From Arthrobacter sp. SW1 (GTDB lineage Bacteria > Actinomycetota > Actinomycetes > Actinomycetales > Micrococcaceae): DNA of 64,000 nucleotides. A program made the position numbers and the translations under genes. A model generated the notes under the pieces. It saw only the letters and a program-made list of their open reading frames with translations, did no database searches and was not told the origin of the DNA. Each line of letters begins with the position of its first letter. Position 1 is the stretch's first letter. The DNA lies in contig NZ_MJLT01000005.1 of assembly GCF_001766675.1 (NCBI RefSeq), positions 1-64,000 on the forward strand. The letters are read 5' to 3'. This document shows positions 45,944 through 54,559 of this stretch, piece after piece.

Positions 45944-47044
45944 GTGGGTGACTGGGTGTGGCCGGCATACGTGGGAATCATCGGCGGAGCGGCGCTGTTC
46001 GCGGCCTTCATGATCCCGATCGTCGCCATCCAGTACCGCATGTACGGCCGCTTCACCTGGCTCCGGTTCCTGGGCGCAGCCGGCCTGAGCGTGTACGGCG
46101 TAGCCCTGGTTGCCTACACCCTGCTACCGCTGCCCGATCCCGAAACGCTCCGCTGCCCGCCCGGCGGCAGCACCTTCCAGTGGATCCCGTTCAACTTCAT
46201 CGCTGACATCCAGCGCGAAACGGCGGGCCTCGGCGTCGCCGGCACCTTGGCCAGCCGCGCCACCCTGCAGGTGGCCTTCAACGTCATCCTGTTCATCCCG
46301 TGGGGCGTGATCACGCGGCGGTACCTCTCATGGGGCGTCCCGGCGTCGGTCCTGTCCGGCGCGCTGGCTTCGCTGGCGATCGAAACCACCCAGCACACCG
46401 GCTTGTGGGGACTCTACGATTGCGCCTACCGCGTGGGCGACATGGACGACCTCATCACCAACACCCTGGGCGCCCTGATCGGCGCGGTCATCGCGCCCTA
46501 CGTCCTCTGGTTCATGCCGCAGCGGAAGGAGCTTTTCGCCGCACGCAGGCAGGCCCGGCCGGTCACCGTCCTGCGGCGCTGGCTCGGCATGGTGATCGAC
46601 TACGCGGCGTTGTCGATCATCGGCTTCGTCCTGGTGGTGCTGTACCGGACCGCCTTGCTCGCGCTGGGCGCCGAACTCCCCGCTACGGAGGACCCGTTCT
46701 CCCAGGTGTTAGCGGTAGTGGTTCCGGGCATCCTCGTGTTCTACCTGCCGGCCTTCTCCGGCAGCGGCGCTTCCCTCGGCCAGCGCGCCGTCTGGCTGAA
46801 GCCGGCATGGGCGGGCAAGCCCCGCCGCCTCCTCCGGGCGAGCAGCACCGGCGGCCTGTACACCGTGCTGGCGTTCCTCGCGGCCGTACTGCCGCTACCG
46901 GCGCTGGATCTGCTGGCGTCGATGGTGCTGCTGGCGGCCTTCGTGGCCGTGCCGCTCAGCGGGAAGCGCGGCTTGTCCGGACTGCTGAGCGGCGCACGCA
47001 TGGTGGATGCGCGGACGACGGCGGACGTGCCTAGTGTCCTGTGA
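45944..47044 (+). CDS. VanZ-RDD fusion membrane protein
   Basis: A 366-residue protein. The N-terminal ~185 residues are VanZ-like: helices with the intervening TLLPLPDPETLRC segment, then FNVILFIPWGV and ETTQHTGLWGLYDCAYRVGDMDDLITNTLGALIG, the conserved (E)xxQ...R..D..D...N..G pattern. The C-terminal half has an RDD-like domain (LGMVIDYAALSIIGFVL, ASLGQRAVWLKPAW). VanZ-like proteins affect glycopeptide tolerance in enterococci; a wall-related role here is only possible. The start is GTG at 45944. Confidence 0.82.
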   Translation: MGDWVWPAYVGIIGGAALFAAFMIPIVAIQYRMYGRFTWLRFLGAAGLSVYGVALVAYTLLPLPDPETLRCPPGGSTFQWIPFNFIADIQRETAGLGVAGTLASRATLQVAFNVILFIPWGVITRRYLSWGVPASVLSGALASLAIETTQHTGLWGLYDCAYRVGDMDDLITNTLGALIGAVIAPYVLWFMPQRKELFAARRQARPVTVLRRWLGMVIDYAALSIIGFVLVVLYRTALLALGAELPATEDPFSQVLAVVVPGILVFYLPAFSGSGASLGQRAVWLKPAWAGKPRRLLRASSTGGLYTVLAFLAAVLPLPALDLLASMVLLAAFVAVPLSGKRGLSGLLSGARMVDARTTADVPSVL

Positions 47045-47885
47045 GCCCGAGTTCCTCGAACACCGCCACCAGGCCCTCTTTCGCGGGCGGTGCCGCCGTG
47101 CGGTCGGCCAGTGCCAGCAGCTCGGGCGAAGCGCCCTCAATGGCGACCGCGACCCCGGCGAACGCGAGCATCTCGAGGTCGTTCTCGCCGTCGCCGACTG
47201 CGATGGTGTGCTCGCGCGGCATGCCTAGGTGCGCAATCACCGCGGCGACGCCGTCGGCCTTGCTGATGCCGCGCTGGTACAGCTCGCCGGTGTGGCGGCC
47301 TTCGTCCGCGATGGAGTTCTCGACGACCGCGATCCCCTCGCCGATCTCGTCGACCAGCTGCCGCATGGGTGCTGCGGCGTCGAACACCGAGACCTTGGAG
47401 AACGGCACCTTCGCGAGGTCCGCGGAGTAGTTCAGGGCGCCGAGAATCGCGGACGATCCGGCATCGCGGCCGTCGGCCCGTTGGCTGAAGTGCTCCTCGA
47501 TGATGGCGCACAGGCGCTCCCGGGCGGAAGGCGGAGCATGGAGGGCTTCCTGTGCTTCCAACACGTACACGGCGTCATGGGCGTCGAGGGCAGCGACGGT
47601 CCGGACAGCGAGGTCCCCGGGGAAGCGCAGATCGAGCAGCACCTCGCCGTCCACCTCCGCATAGGCGCCGGCGCTGGCCACGAGCCCGTCAAAGCCGGCT
47701 CCGCGGATGGCATTCGGGAGCATCGACACAGGGCGGCCCGTGCACAGGAACACCTTGTGGCCGGCGGCCCGGGCGGCCTGGACCGCACGCACATGGCCTT
47801 CCGGCACCACCCCGTAATCGGCGTAGGTTCCATCCACATCGAGGAAAACCGCGCGGACCGCGCCCTCCGGCACCCCGGCGCCCAC
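47031..47885 (-). CDS. HAD-superfamily hydrolase, Cof type
   Basis: About 284 residues. Motif I FLDVDGTYADYG (Tyr where Leu is usual), FLCTGRPVSML (motif II), a cap with an acidic patch, and AVGDGENDLEMLAFAG (motif IV). Probable phosphatase of unknown substrate. The GTG at 47885, just after the glycerate kinase stop, is chosen; an in-frame ATG at 47924 would overlap that gene by 34 bases. It overlaps the convergent VanZ-RDD gene by 14 bases. Confidence 0.85.
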   Translation of the reverse strand: MGAGVPEGAVRAVFLDVDGTYADYGVVPEGHVRAVQAARAAGHKVFLCTGRPVSMLPNAIRGAGFDGLVASAGAYAEVDGEVLLDLRFPGDLAVRTVAALDAHDAVYVLEAQEALHAPPSARERLCAIIEEHFSQRADGRDAGSSAILGALNYSADLAKVPFSKVSVFDAAAPMRQLVDEIGEGIAVVENSIADEGRHTGELYQRGISKADGVAAVIAHLGMPREHTIAVGDGENDLEMLAFAGVAVAIEGASPELLALADRTAAPPAKEGLVAVFEELGLTGH

Positions 47886-47890
47886 GTTCC

Positions 47891-49033
47891 TTACGCCCCT
47901 TCCAGCAACTGGCTCGTGGCCCACGCAAGGTATTTGGCAGCGTTGGCGACGGCGTCCGCGACGTCCGGTTCGCCGTCGTGCTTTTGCGCGATATCCAGCA
48001 GCTGGGCGGCCGCCTCAACGCCGTGTTCGGCGAGGTCCTCGGGCGTGACGGCGATCCGCCCGGCCACCATGAGCACGGGAATGCCGCGTTCCTTGGCGGC
48101 GTCGGCAAGTCCGATGGGCCCCTTGCCGCTGAGGGACTGGGAGTCGAGGGAACCTTCGCCCGTAATGACGAGGTCCGCGGTGGTCAGCTCGGATTCCAGG
48201 CCGGTGAGCCCGGCAACCAGCTCGAAGCCGCCTTCCAGCTGCGCCTCCGTGAAGGCCAGGAACGACGCCGGGAAGCCGCCGGCCGCGCCTGCGCCGGGGA
48301 CGTTCACGTCCCGCCCGGTCGCTTCCCGCAGCACGGATGCCCAGTTGCGCAGGCCGGCGTCGAGCAGTTCCACGGCGTCGGCGTCGGCGCCCTTCTGCGG
48401 ACCGAAAACGTGCGCGGCACCGTCGCCGCCGTACAGCGGATTACGGACGTCGACGGCGATCCGGAAGCGGGTCTTCGCCAGCCGCGGATCCAGCGCGGAG
48501 ACGTCGAGGGCGACGACGTCAGCGAGCGAACCACCGCCGAGCGGGACGATGTTGCCCGCGGCGTCGAGCGGCTTCAGGCCGAGCGCGCGCAGGGCGCCGC
48601 TGCCGCCGTCGGTCATGGCCGAGCCGCCCAGGCCGAGCACGATCTCGGTGGCACCGGCGTCGAGGGCCGCTGCGATGAGCTGCCCGCAGCCGTAACTGTG
48701 GGCACGGAGGGAGTTTTCCGGCGTCGGCTCCATGCTGGCCAGGCCGGATGCCTGGGCGGTCTCGATGACGGCCGTGGCGCCACCGAAGGAGTTTTCACGG
48801 ATGGCCCAGGCCGCGCCCACCGGCTTGAGGATGGGACCGGTGACCGCGGTGATCCGTTCCTCGTAGCCGGCGGCGACGGCGGCCTCAAGGGTTCCCTCGC
48901 CACCGTCGGCGATGGGGAAACGGGTAACGACGGCGTCCGGGTAGACGCGAAGCGCCCCCTCGGCGATGGCGGCGGCGGCCTCGGTGGCGGTCAGGGAGCC
49001 TTTGAACTTGTCCGGGGCGATCAGAATGCGCAT
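47891..49033 (-). CDS. glycerate 2-kinase (GlxK/GarK family)
   Basis: Phosphorylates glycerate, the last step of glyoxylate and glucarate breakdown. The 380-residue protein begins ILIAPDKFKGSLTATEAAAAI (about 3-23), has FPIADGGEGTLEA (about 41-53), LGLGGSAMTDGGSGALRALG, and GAAGGFPASFLAF, all family signatures. It is followed at once by the HAD gene. Its function would fit ureide/glyoxylate catabolism, but no other gene of that route is adjacent. Confidence 0.93.
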   Translation of the reverse strand: MRILIAPDKFKGSLTATEAAAAIAEGALRVYPDAVVTRFPIADGGEGTLEAAVAAGYEERITAVTGPILKPVGAAWAIRENSFGGATAVIETAQASGLASMEPTPENSLRAHSYGCGQLIAAALDAGATEIVLGLGGSAMTDGGSGALRALGLKPLDAAGNIVPLGGGSLADVVALDVSALDPRLAKTRFRIAVDVRNPLYGGDGAAHVFGPQKGADADAVELLDAGLRNWASVLREATGRDVNVPGAGAAGGFPASFLAFTEAQLEGGFELVAGLTGLESELTTADLVITGEGSLDSQSLSGKGPIGLADAAKERGIPVLMVAGRIAVTPEDLAEHGVEAAAQLLDIAQKHDGEPDVADAVANAAKYLAWATSQLLEGA

Positions 49034-49073
49034 GCGCCCATCCTGCCATCCGGGACCGACAGGATAAGCAGCG

Positions 49074-49635
49074 TTACGCGGAGGATGACGGCGGCGGCAC
49101 CGGGCCCCCGACCGCGAGCAGCGCCGTCAGGTACGCGCCGCCGAAATCGATGCGGGTGAGTTTCCTGAGCTTCCAGCCTTCGCGGTGGCCATCCCAATGC
49201 GCCTGGGGATCGATCCGTTGGAGCCAGACGCGTTCCGCGTCGACCTCCGGGGAGCCGATGTAACACTCATCCGGCCACTTCTGCTCAGTAAAAACCGAAA
49301 CCAGCGTGTCCCGCTTGGCGGCGTCGCGGATGATCGTGCCGGGGCCGGAGAGATCGATCTCGTCCGCAACCCCGAGGGGAACCTCCTGGCCGATCGCCTC
49401 CAGCAGCCGGGCCGCGAAATGCCTGTCCTTGCGGACCTTCCTGACGTCCGTGGTGCGCAGTGCAGCCGTCCAGGTAGCCGCCCTCCATGGTGGTGGCCAG
49501 CAGCAGCCAGGATTTCCCGACGGCGATGACGTACCCATGGATTCCATCGGTGCCTTTGAGGCGGCGTTCGACAATGACGTGCCGCTGCCGGGACATGGCC
49601 CGTTTGAGGACGTGCTTGATCCTGCGTTGTTTCAC
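49074..49635 (-). pseudogene. frameshifted conserved hypothetical gene
   Basis: Two minus-strand frames together look like one ~185-residue protein. The first (49635 to about 49465) reads KQRRIKHVLKRAMSR then VIAVGKSWLLLATTMEGG and YLDG. The second (about 49465 to 49074) continues ALRTTDVRKVRKDRHFAARLLEAIG to the stop. Each frame has coding-like composition only in its part, and the switch lies at about 49458-49466. The parts would need a one-base skip or a short indel. It is a disrupted gene, a sequencing error or a programmed shift. I do not recognise the family. Confidence 0.65.
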
Positions 49636-49674
49636 TTATTCCCCCAAGAACATCCGCACAAACGAACAGTTGCC

Positions 49675-52308
49675 TCAGTTTAGGACCGGGACGGGTTCCA
49701 GGACAGCCGCAGCACGGACCGCGGCACGCCGCCTGCCCAGCCAGCGTTCCACCAGGCCCAGGAACTGCATGGACACGGCCCAGTACGCCACGCCCGCCGC
49801 CAGTGAGGCCAGCAACGCAAGCAAGGGGCTGGTCCCGGCAAACAGAGGGAAGACCAGCCAGTGCGTCAGGTAGATGTACAGCGAAGCACTGGCCAGCAGG
49901 CCGAGCGGGCGGCGCAACACCACGGGCACCAGGAGCGTGGGCAGCCAGATCAGCATGAGCACTCCTGCGATCACCGTATTTTCACGGAACTGGTCGCCGA
50001 AGAAGTAGCCCGGAACGGTCAACACCACCAGCGCGGACATGAACAGGCGCTTCGGCAGCGTCTTGGCCCGCGCCACCAGCCAGCCGAACATGAACAGCCA
50101 GAACGTGGGCATGGGGTGCGGAATCTGCGGGTCCACGATGTCGTAGCGGCTGATCAGCGCCAGCCCGGCGATCGCCAGCGGGAACGCGAACGGGAACCGC
50201 CGCTCCAGCTTGCCGACCCCGGGAACCGCGAGCAGCACGGCCAGCACGGCGAGCATGTACACGAGCACCTCGATGAACCAGAAGTGCCATTGGGTGGTCA
50301 CTTCTTCCGGGCCGACGATCGAGTTGAGCAGGAAGATGTTCGCCACGGTGTAGTCGTCCGTCAGCAGGAACGCCACGCCGATGAACGCCACCGCCGGAAT
50401 CACCAGCCGGCCCAGGCTGTGCAGCTGCCTCTTGAACCGTGCGAACCCGCGCCCGCTCAGCTGGAAGCGCGCGAAGTTGTACCCGGCCACGGCCATCAGG
50501 ATGTGCGCCGCACCCTCCCAGTGGAACAGCCCGATATGCGTGGACGCGATCAGGATGATCCCCACTGCGCGCAGCAGGATTCCGCTCTCCAGCGGTGCGA
50601 ACAGGCGCTTGCCGAGCCGCTTGGCCGGGGCGAACCGTCGCGGCGTGGCCGGAGCCTTCCGCGGTACCAGGTCCCGTACCGGGGTGATGTGCCAGTCCGG
50701 CGGCAGGTAGCCGAGCGCCTTCTCCAGCCGGATGGACGCCGCCACGTAGGACAACGAGTCGCCGCCCAGGCTGACGAAAGTGTCGCCGTCCGCGATGTCG
50801 TCGCGTTCCAGCGCATCGGCGAAGATCGCGCGGGCGGAAGAACCCCCGACGGCGGGTCCTCCGACGCCGGCGACCCGGCCGCCGTCGTCCGCGCCGGCGT
50901 CGTGCGTGCCGTCCGGAGAAACGGCCCCCAGCGCGAGGACCGCCGGGTAATCCGTCTTCCCGGTGGCGAAGCGCGGGATCGCGGGGACGACGCGCATCTG
51001 GAGCGCGGCGCGCGGCAGGCCGAGGCCCTGCGTGACGATCTTGGCCAGGAGCGTGGTGTCGTGTTCGCCTTCGACGGCGACCACGAGCTTTTCGTCCGAT
51101 CCCGCCGCGGCAGCGGTGACCCCGAGTTCGCCGAGCATGGTTTCCACCTGGCCGAGGTCGATCCGCAGGCCCACGATCTTCACGAAGCGGCTGCGCCGGC
51201 CGACCACCCGGTACAGGCCGTTGTCCTGGCGGCGGGCGAGGTCGCCGGTGCGGAGTTCCGTGATGGTCCGGCCGAGGGCCAGGTCCGCGGGGTCCTGCGC
51301 ATACCCGAGCATGACGTTGGGGCCCGTGTAAACCAGTTCGCCGTCTTCCAGCCCGTCCACCGCCTCGATCCGGAACGAGCCGCCCGGCACGGGAACACCG
51401 ATGCTCGACGGGTTCTCCGCCGCGAGCGCGGGCGGCAGGTACGCCATGCGGGCGGTGGCTTCGGTCTGGCCGTACATGACGAACAGCTCCCAGCCGCGGC
51501 GCCGGCCGAGTTCCGCGTAGTGGCGCACCTTCTCCGGCGCGAGCCGCCCGCCGGCCTGCGTGATGTAGCGCAGCGCGGGCAGGTCCATGGATTCGAAGCC
51601 CACCCTCTCGAGGAGCTCGAAGGTATAGGGAACCGCGGCGAACGAGCTCACGCGGTGCCGGCGCATCAGCTCCCAGAAACAGGGGTCCACCACGGACAGC
51701 TCCGTGAGCACCAGCGCGGCACCGCGGAGCAGGTAGCTGTTGATGACCGACAGGCCGTAGCAGTAGGACATCGGCAGCGTGGTGGCGGCGCGGTCATCCG
51801 CACTGATCCCCAGGTACGCGGCGATCGATTCGGCGTTGGCCTGGACGTTTTCCTGCGAGAGCCGTACCAGCTTGGGCGATCCGGTGGAGCCGGAAGTGCT
51901 CATCAGGAGGGCGAGCTCGGGGTGCAGTTCGTGGCGGCTGCCGGGGCGGCGCTCCTCAATCGCGGGGCCACTTCCGGCGGCGGCGCCCGAACCAGGACGG
52001 ATGACGACGTCGGGATCGTAGGCCGCAAGCAGCGACTCCAGGGCGGCGGGTTTGTCCGCCGGGACCACCATCAGCGGATGGCCGCCGGAGAGCGCGGCGA
52101 GGTAGCCGACCAGGGAGTCGACGTCGTTCGCGGCCGCGAGCGCCACGAGGCGGCGGGTGGTGCCGAGACGGTCCGCGACGGCGGCAACGCGGCCTGCGAG
52201 TTCCGCATAGCTGATGGCGGTGTCACCGTCGATGACGGCGGCGCGGTTGCCGAAGCGGGCCAGGCCTGCGACAAAGGGGATCCGCGCGAGATCAAGGGGG
52301 ATGGTCAC
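49675..52308 (-). CDS. adenylation - carrier - acyltransferase (AT3) fusion protein
   Basis: 877 residues in three modules. The adenylation domain (1-460) has STSGSTGSPKLV (A3), MYGQTEATARM (A5), ELRTGDLA (A7), RRSRFVKIVGLRIDLGQVE (A8) and Lys451 in FATGKTDY (A10). A carrier domain (about 490-550) has Ser518 in SLGGDSL, the phosphopantetheine site. The C-terminal ~300 residues form an acyltransferase-3 membrane domain with about ten helices and His591 in ASTHIGLF. It should activate an acid, load it on its own carrier and pass it to an acceptor at the membrane. No condensation or thioesterase domain is present. The GTG at 52308 lies 12 bases from an iron box. Confidence 0.85.
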   Translation of the reverse strand: MTIPLDLARIPFVAGLARFGNRAAVIDGDTAISYAELAGRVAAVADRLGTTRRLVALAAANDVDSLVGYLAALSGGHPLMVVPADKPAALESLLAAYDPDVVIRPGSGAAAGSGPAIEERRPGSRHELHPELALLMSTSGSTGSPKLVRLSQENVQANAESIAAYLGISADDRAATTLPMSYCYGLSVINSYLLRGAALVLTELSVVDPCFWELMRRHRVSSFAAVPYTFELLERVGFESMDLPALRYITQAGGRLAPEKVRHYAELGRRRGWELFVMYGQTEATARMAYLPPALAAENPSSIGVPVPGGSFRIEAVDGLEDGELVYTGPNVMLGYAQDPADLALGRTITELRTGDLARRQDNGLYRVVGRRSRFVKIVGLRIDLGQVETMLGELGVTAAAAGSDEKLVVAVEGEHDTTLLAKIVTQGLGLPRAALQMRVVPAIPRFATGKTDYPAVLALGAVSPDGTHDAGADDGGRVAGVGGPAVGGSSARAIFADALERDDIADGDTFVSLGGDSLSYVAASIRLEKALGYLPPDWHITPVRDLVPRKAPATPRRFAPAKRLGKRLFAPLESGILLRAVGIILIASTHIGLFHWEGAAHILMAVAGYNFARFQLSGRGFARFKRQLHSLGRLVIPAVAFIGVAFLLTDDYTVANIFLLNSIVGPEEVTTQWHFWFIEVLVYMLAVLAVLLAVPGVGKLERRFPFAFPLAIAGLALISRYDIVDPQIPHPMPTFWLFMFGWLVARAKTLPKRLFMSALVVLTVPGYFFGDQFRENTVIAGVLMLIWLPTLLVPVVLRRPLGLLASASLYIYLTHWLVFPLFAGTSPLLALLASLAAGVAYWAVSMQFLGLVERWLGRRRAAVRAAAVLEPVPVLN

Positions 52309-52320
52309 CCGGCCAATTTT

Positions 52321-52339
52321 ATAGGTAAGGCTTAGCTAA
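52321..52339 (-). promoter_or_regulatory. DtxR/IdeR-type iron box
   Basis: ATAGGTAAGGCTTAGCTAA matches the DtxR/IdeR consensus TTAGGTWAGSCTWACCTAA at 17 of 19 positions. On the minus strand a TATAAA hexamer (52318-52323) overlaps its edge and ends 9 bases before the GTG of the synthetase gene, so bound repressor would cover the promoter. Iron-dependent repression of the downstream gene is expected. Confidence 0.75.
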
Positions 52340-53189
52340 CTTCATTTGGGTTTCGCTCTTGGTCGTCCCGCGGATCACTGGCGTCACTCGGCCACCACTG
52401 GCCACGCTTTTCCAAGACTTTCCGCAACAGATCGGCCCGGTCCGTGACGATTCCGTCCACGCCAAGCTCGAACATTTCATGCATCTCCGCCGGATCGTTC
52501 ACCGTCCAGACGTGCACCTGCAGCCCGTGGCGCCGGGCGCGCGCCAGGAACCCGGGCGTCACCAGCCGCAGCGGTCCGTAACGGACGGGCACCTGGAGGG
52601 CGTCGACGTCGTGCATCACGCGGGCAAGCCAGCCCGCCGGCAGTAGCGGGCCGAGCAGCGCGAACGCTGCCGTGCAGGCGATCCCCGCGGACGACGCCGG
52701 GCGGCGGCTGAGGCTGTTGAGCACGGCCCGGCGGCGGCTGTCCGAAAAGCTCGTGATGAGGACGCGGTCATGGGCGCCGCAGCGTTCGATCACGGCGGCC
52801 AGCGGAGCGATGGTGTTCGAATCCTTGACGTCGATATTCAGCCGGGCATCCGGAAAACCGTGCAGGATGTCCTCGAGCAGCGGGATGGGCTCGAGGCCGC
52901 CGATCCTCGCGCGGGAGATTTCGGCGGCGGGCAGTTCGCTGATGCGGCCGCGGCGGTCGGTGACACGGTCCAGGGTGTCGTCGTGGAAGAGGAAAACGGT
53001 GCCGTCCCGGCTGGCGCGGGCGTCCGTCTCCAGGTGCGTGATGCCGAGTTCGACGGCGGCGCGGAAGGCTGCCGCGGAATTCTCCAGCCCCTCCAGGGAA
53101 AAGCCGCGGTGGGCCAGCGCGAGGGGCCGGCTGCTGCCGTCGGCATTGAGGCCGTTGGGATGCAGGAAGTAGGGCAGGATCCGGCTCAC
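52332..53189 (-). CDS. glycerophosphodiester phosphodiesterase-family protein
   Basis: A 285-residue GDPD-domain protein. LALAHRGFSLEGLENSAAAF (about 23-42) carries the catalytic His-Arg and Glu-Asn, ETDARASRDGTVFLFHDDTLDR (about 54-75) the second metal site, and INIDVKD-type LNIDVKDSN the third; VHVWTVNDPAEM ends the barrel. It would release glycerol 3-phosphate from phosphodiesters. No signal peptide is evident, so it is probably cytosolic. Its stop codon overlaps the iron box of the next gene. Confidence 0.9.
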   Translation of the reverse strand: MSRILPYFLHPNGLNADGSSRPLALAHRGFSLEGLENSAAAFRAAVELGITHLETDARASRDGTVFLFHDDTLDRVTDRRGRISELPAAEISRARIGGLEPIPLLEDILHGFPDARLNIDVKDSNTIAPLAAVIERCGAHDRVLITSFSDSRRRAVLNSLSRRPASSAGIACTAAFALLGPLLPAGWLARVMHDVDALQVPVRYGPLRLVTPGFLARARRHGLQVHVWTVNDPAEMHEMFELGVDGIVTDRADLLRKVLEKRGQWWPSDASDPRDDQERNPNEVS

Positions 53190-53222
53190 CCGGGTAGCGT
53201 AACGCGCCTCAGCCGCAATCCC

Positions 53223-53471
53223 TCAGCCCTCGTGGCGGACGATCTCCACGCCGTCGCCGCAGTGCACCAGCGTGCGGCCGCGGCCGCCGTCGAGGTTGAT
53301 CCACACCATGCTGTGGTCGCCGGAGACCGCGTCCACCAGGCCCCGGTTCTCATAACCCGGGGCAAGCTTCACGCTGACGCGGTCGCCCTGGCGCAGTTGC
53401 TTCCAATGCTCGGCCGGCTCGGCGCGGCGAATGGGCGCGTCGTAGAAGCCGTTCGTCTTACGCTTGGCCAT
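53223..53471 (-). CDS. small hypothetical protein
   Basis: An 82-residue protein, basic at the N-terminus (KRKTNGFYDAPIRR), with a predicted small beta-barrel core (LRQGDRVSVKLAPGYENRGLVDAVSGDHSMVWINLD) that resembles a KOW/SH3-like fold. Family not recognised. It has normal codon use and is 33 bases from the phosphodiesterase gene, same strand. Confidence 0.6.
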   Translation of the reverse strand: MAKRKTNGFYDAPIRRAEPAEHWKQLRQGDRVSVKLAPGYENRGLVDAVSGDHSMVWINLDGGRGRTLVHCGDGVEIVRHEG

Positions 53472-53583
53472 GGGGTCCCCCTGAAGTGAGCTCTCGTTTA
53501 TGGCGCCAGCCTACGGCGCGAAGTTGAACGGCAGTTGGATTCAAGATGTGAGTTTGCACTGAGCTTAATTGCGGTTAATCGGC

Positions 53584-54423
53584 TTAATTGCGCACCAGCC
53601 GGGCGGTGACTTCGCCCGTGCGCTTCACCGTTGCCCCGGCGCCTTCGGCGATGATGCCGGGAAGTCCGCGCTCTTCGAACACCGCGATAGCGCGCGAGGT
53701 GATGGTTTCCGGACCGGTCATCGCCTGCCGCAGTGCGGACGCCGTCGCGCCGGGCGCAGCGAGCATAAGGCCCGCACCGGCCACGGTTTCGCGGGCCAGG
53801 AGCTCGGCGAGCCCCGGCTCCAGGCCCAGACCGGCGCCTGCAGCGGCCATGGCCTCGGCCAGGTAGTAGGCGTACGCCGGGCCCGAGCCACTGATGGCCG
53901 AAACCAGCGCGATCTGCTCCTCCGGCACCTCCACCACCGTGCCGGAACCTTCGAAAATGCTCCTGGCCTGCTGCAACTGCGCGGAGGTACAACTGCTGCC
54001 CGGCGTAAGCGACACGATGCCGCGGCCCACCTTGAGCGGCGTATTCGGCATGCTCCGGACCACCGCCTGGCCTTCCGGCAGCGCCGCCTCGAGCTGCGCC
54101 AGCGGCAGCGCCGCAGCCACGCTCACCACTACGGCGTCCCGGCGCAGCGCCGGGCCGACCGCCCGGGCGAGTTCCGCCGTCGCGCCCGGAGCCACACCCA
54201 GCACGACGACGGCGGCGCCGATGCACGCCGCCCTGTTGCCGTCCGGATTTTCCTCGGTGGAGATGACGGTGACGCCCGGGTAGCTGCCGCGCAGGGCGGC
54301 CGCCCGGTCCGCGCTGCGGACGGTGGCGACAACCCGGTCCGGGGAAGTTCCGGCCGTCAGAAGGCCGGCCATGATGGCCTCGTTCATTTCACCGCAGCCC
54401 AGGAAAGCGATCATGGCCGGCAT
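53584..54423 (-). CDS. proC: pyrroline-5-carboxylate reductase
   Basis: Reduces pyrroline-5-carboxylate to proline with NAD(P)H. The 279-residue protein begins with the Rossmann motif MIAFLGCGEMNEAIMAGLL (about 4-22), has VVRSMPNTPLKVGRGIV, and the C-terminal signature ALVSAISGSGPAYAYYLAEAM and TVAGAGLML. The ATG at 54423 (AGGAAGGA site) is chosen; a second ATG at 54414 is possible. It ends among AT-rich bases at 53563-53592 that contain a short 11-base direct repeat. Confidence 0.94.
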   Translation of the reverse strand: MPAMIAFLGCGEMNEAIMAGLLTAGTSPDRVVATVRSADRAAALRGSYPGVTVISTEENPDGNRAACIGAAVVVLGVAPGATAELARAVGPALRRDAVVVSVAAALPLAQLEAALPEGQAVVRSMPNTPLKVGRGIVSLTPGSSCTSAQLQQARSIFEGSGTVVEVPEEQIALVSAISGSGPAYAYYLAEAMAAAGAGLGLEPGLAELLARETVAGAGLMLAAPGATASALRQAMTGPETITSRAIAVFEERGLPGIIAEGAGATVKRTGEVTARLVRN

Positions 54424-54466
54424 TCTTCCTTCCTGGGGGCGGGTCATGGAAACGGGTACAAAAAAT

Positions 54467-54543
54467 ACAGCGGCGGTGCGCACCCAGTCCTGCCGGGACC
54501 TGGAGTCCTGTCCGCACTCCCGGCAGGAACGCACCGCCGCTGT
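54467..54543 (-). terminator. strong intrinsic terminator after the HPS gene
   Basis: A 14-bp perfect outer stem (ACAGCGGCGGTGCG 54467-54480 with 54530-54543) encloses an 11-bp perfect inner stem (TCCTGCCGGGA 54488-54498 with 54518-54528). On the minus strand it is followed by a T6 run. It ends the HPS transcript before proC. Confidence 0.92.
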
Positions 54544-54559
54544 GGCTTGTTGGCGCGCC

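Noticed and set aside
49285..49635. Two separate genes instead of one frameshifted gene
   Set aside because: The upstream frame ends in unlikely Gly/Arg/Pro/His-rich sequence after the switch point, while the downstream frame is implausible before it; one split gene is simpler.
53563..53592. 11-base direct repeat (GCTTAATTGCG) around the proC stop codon
   Set aside because: Short, AT-rich and found only twice; no evidence for an element or function.
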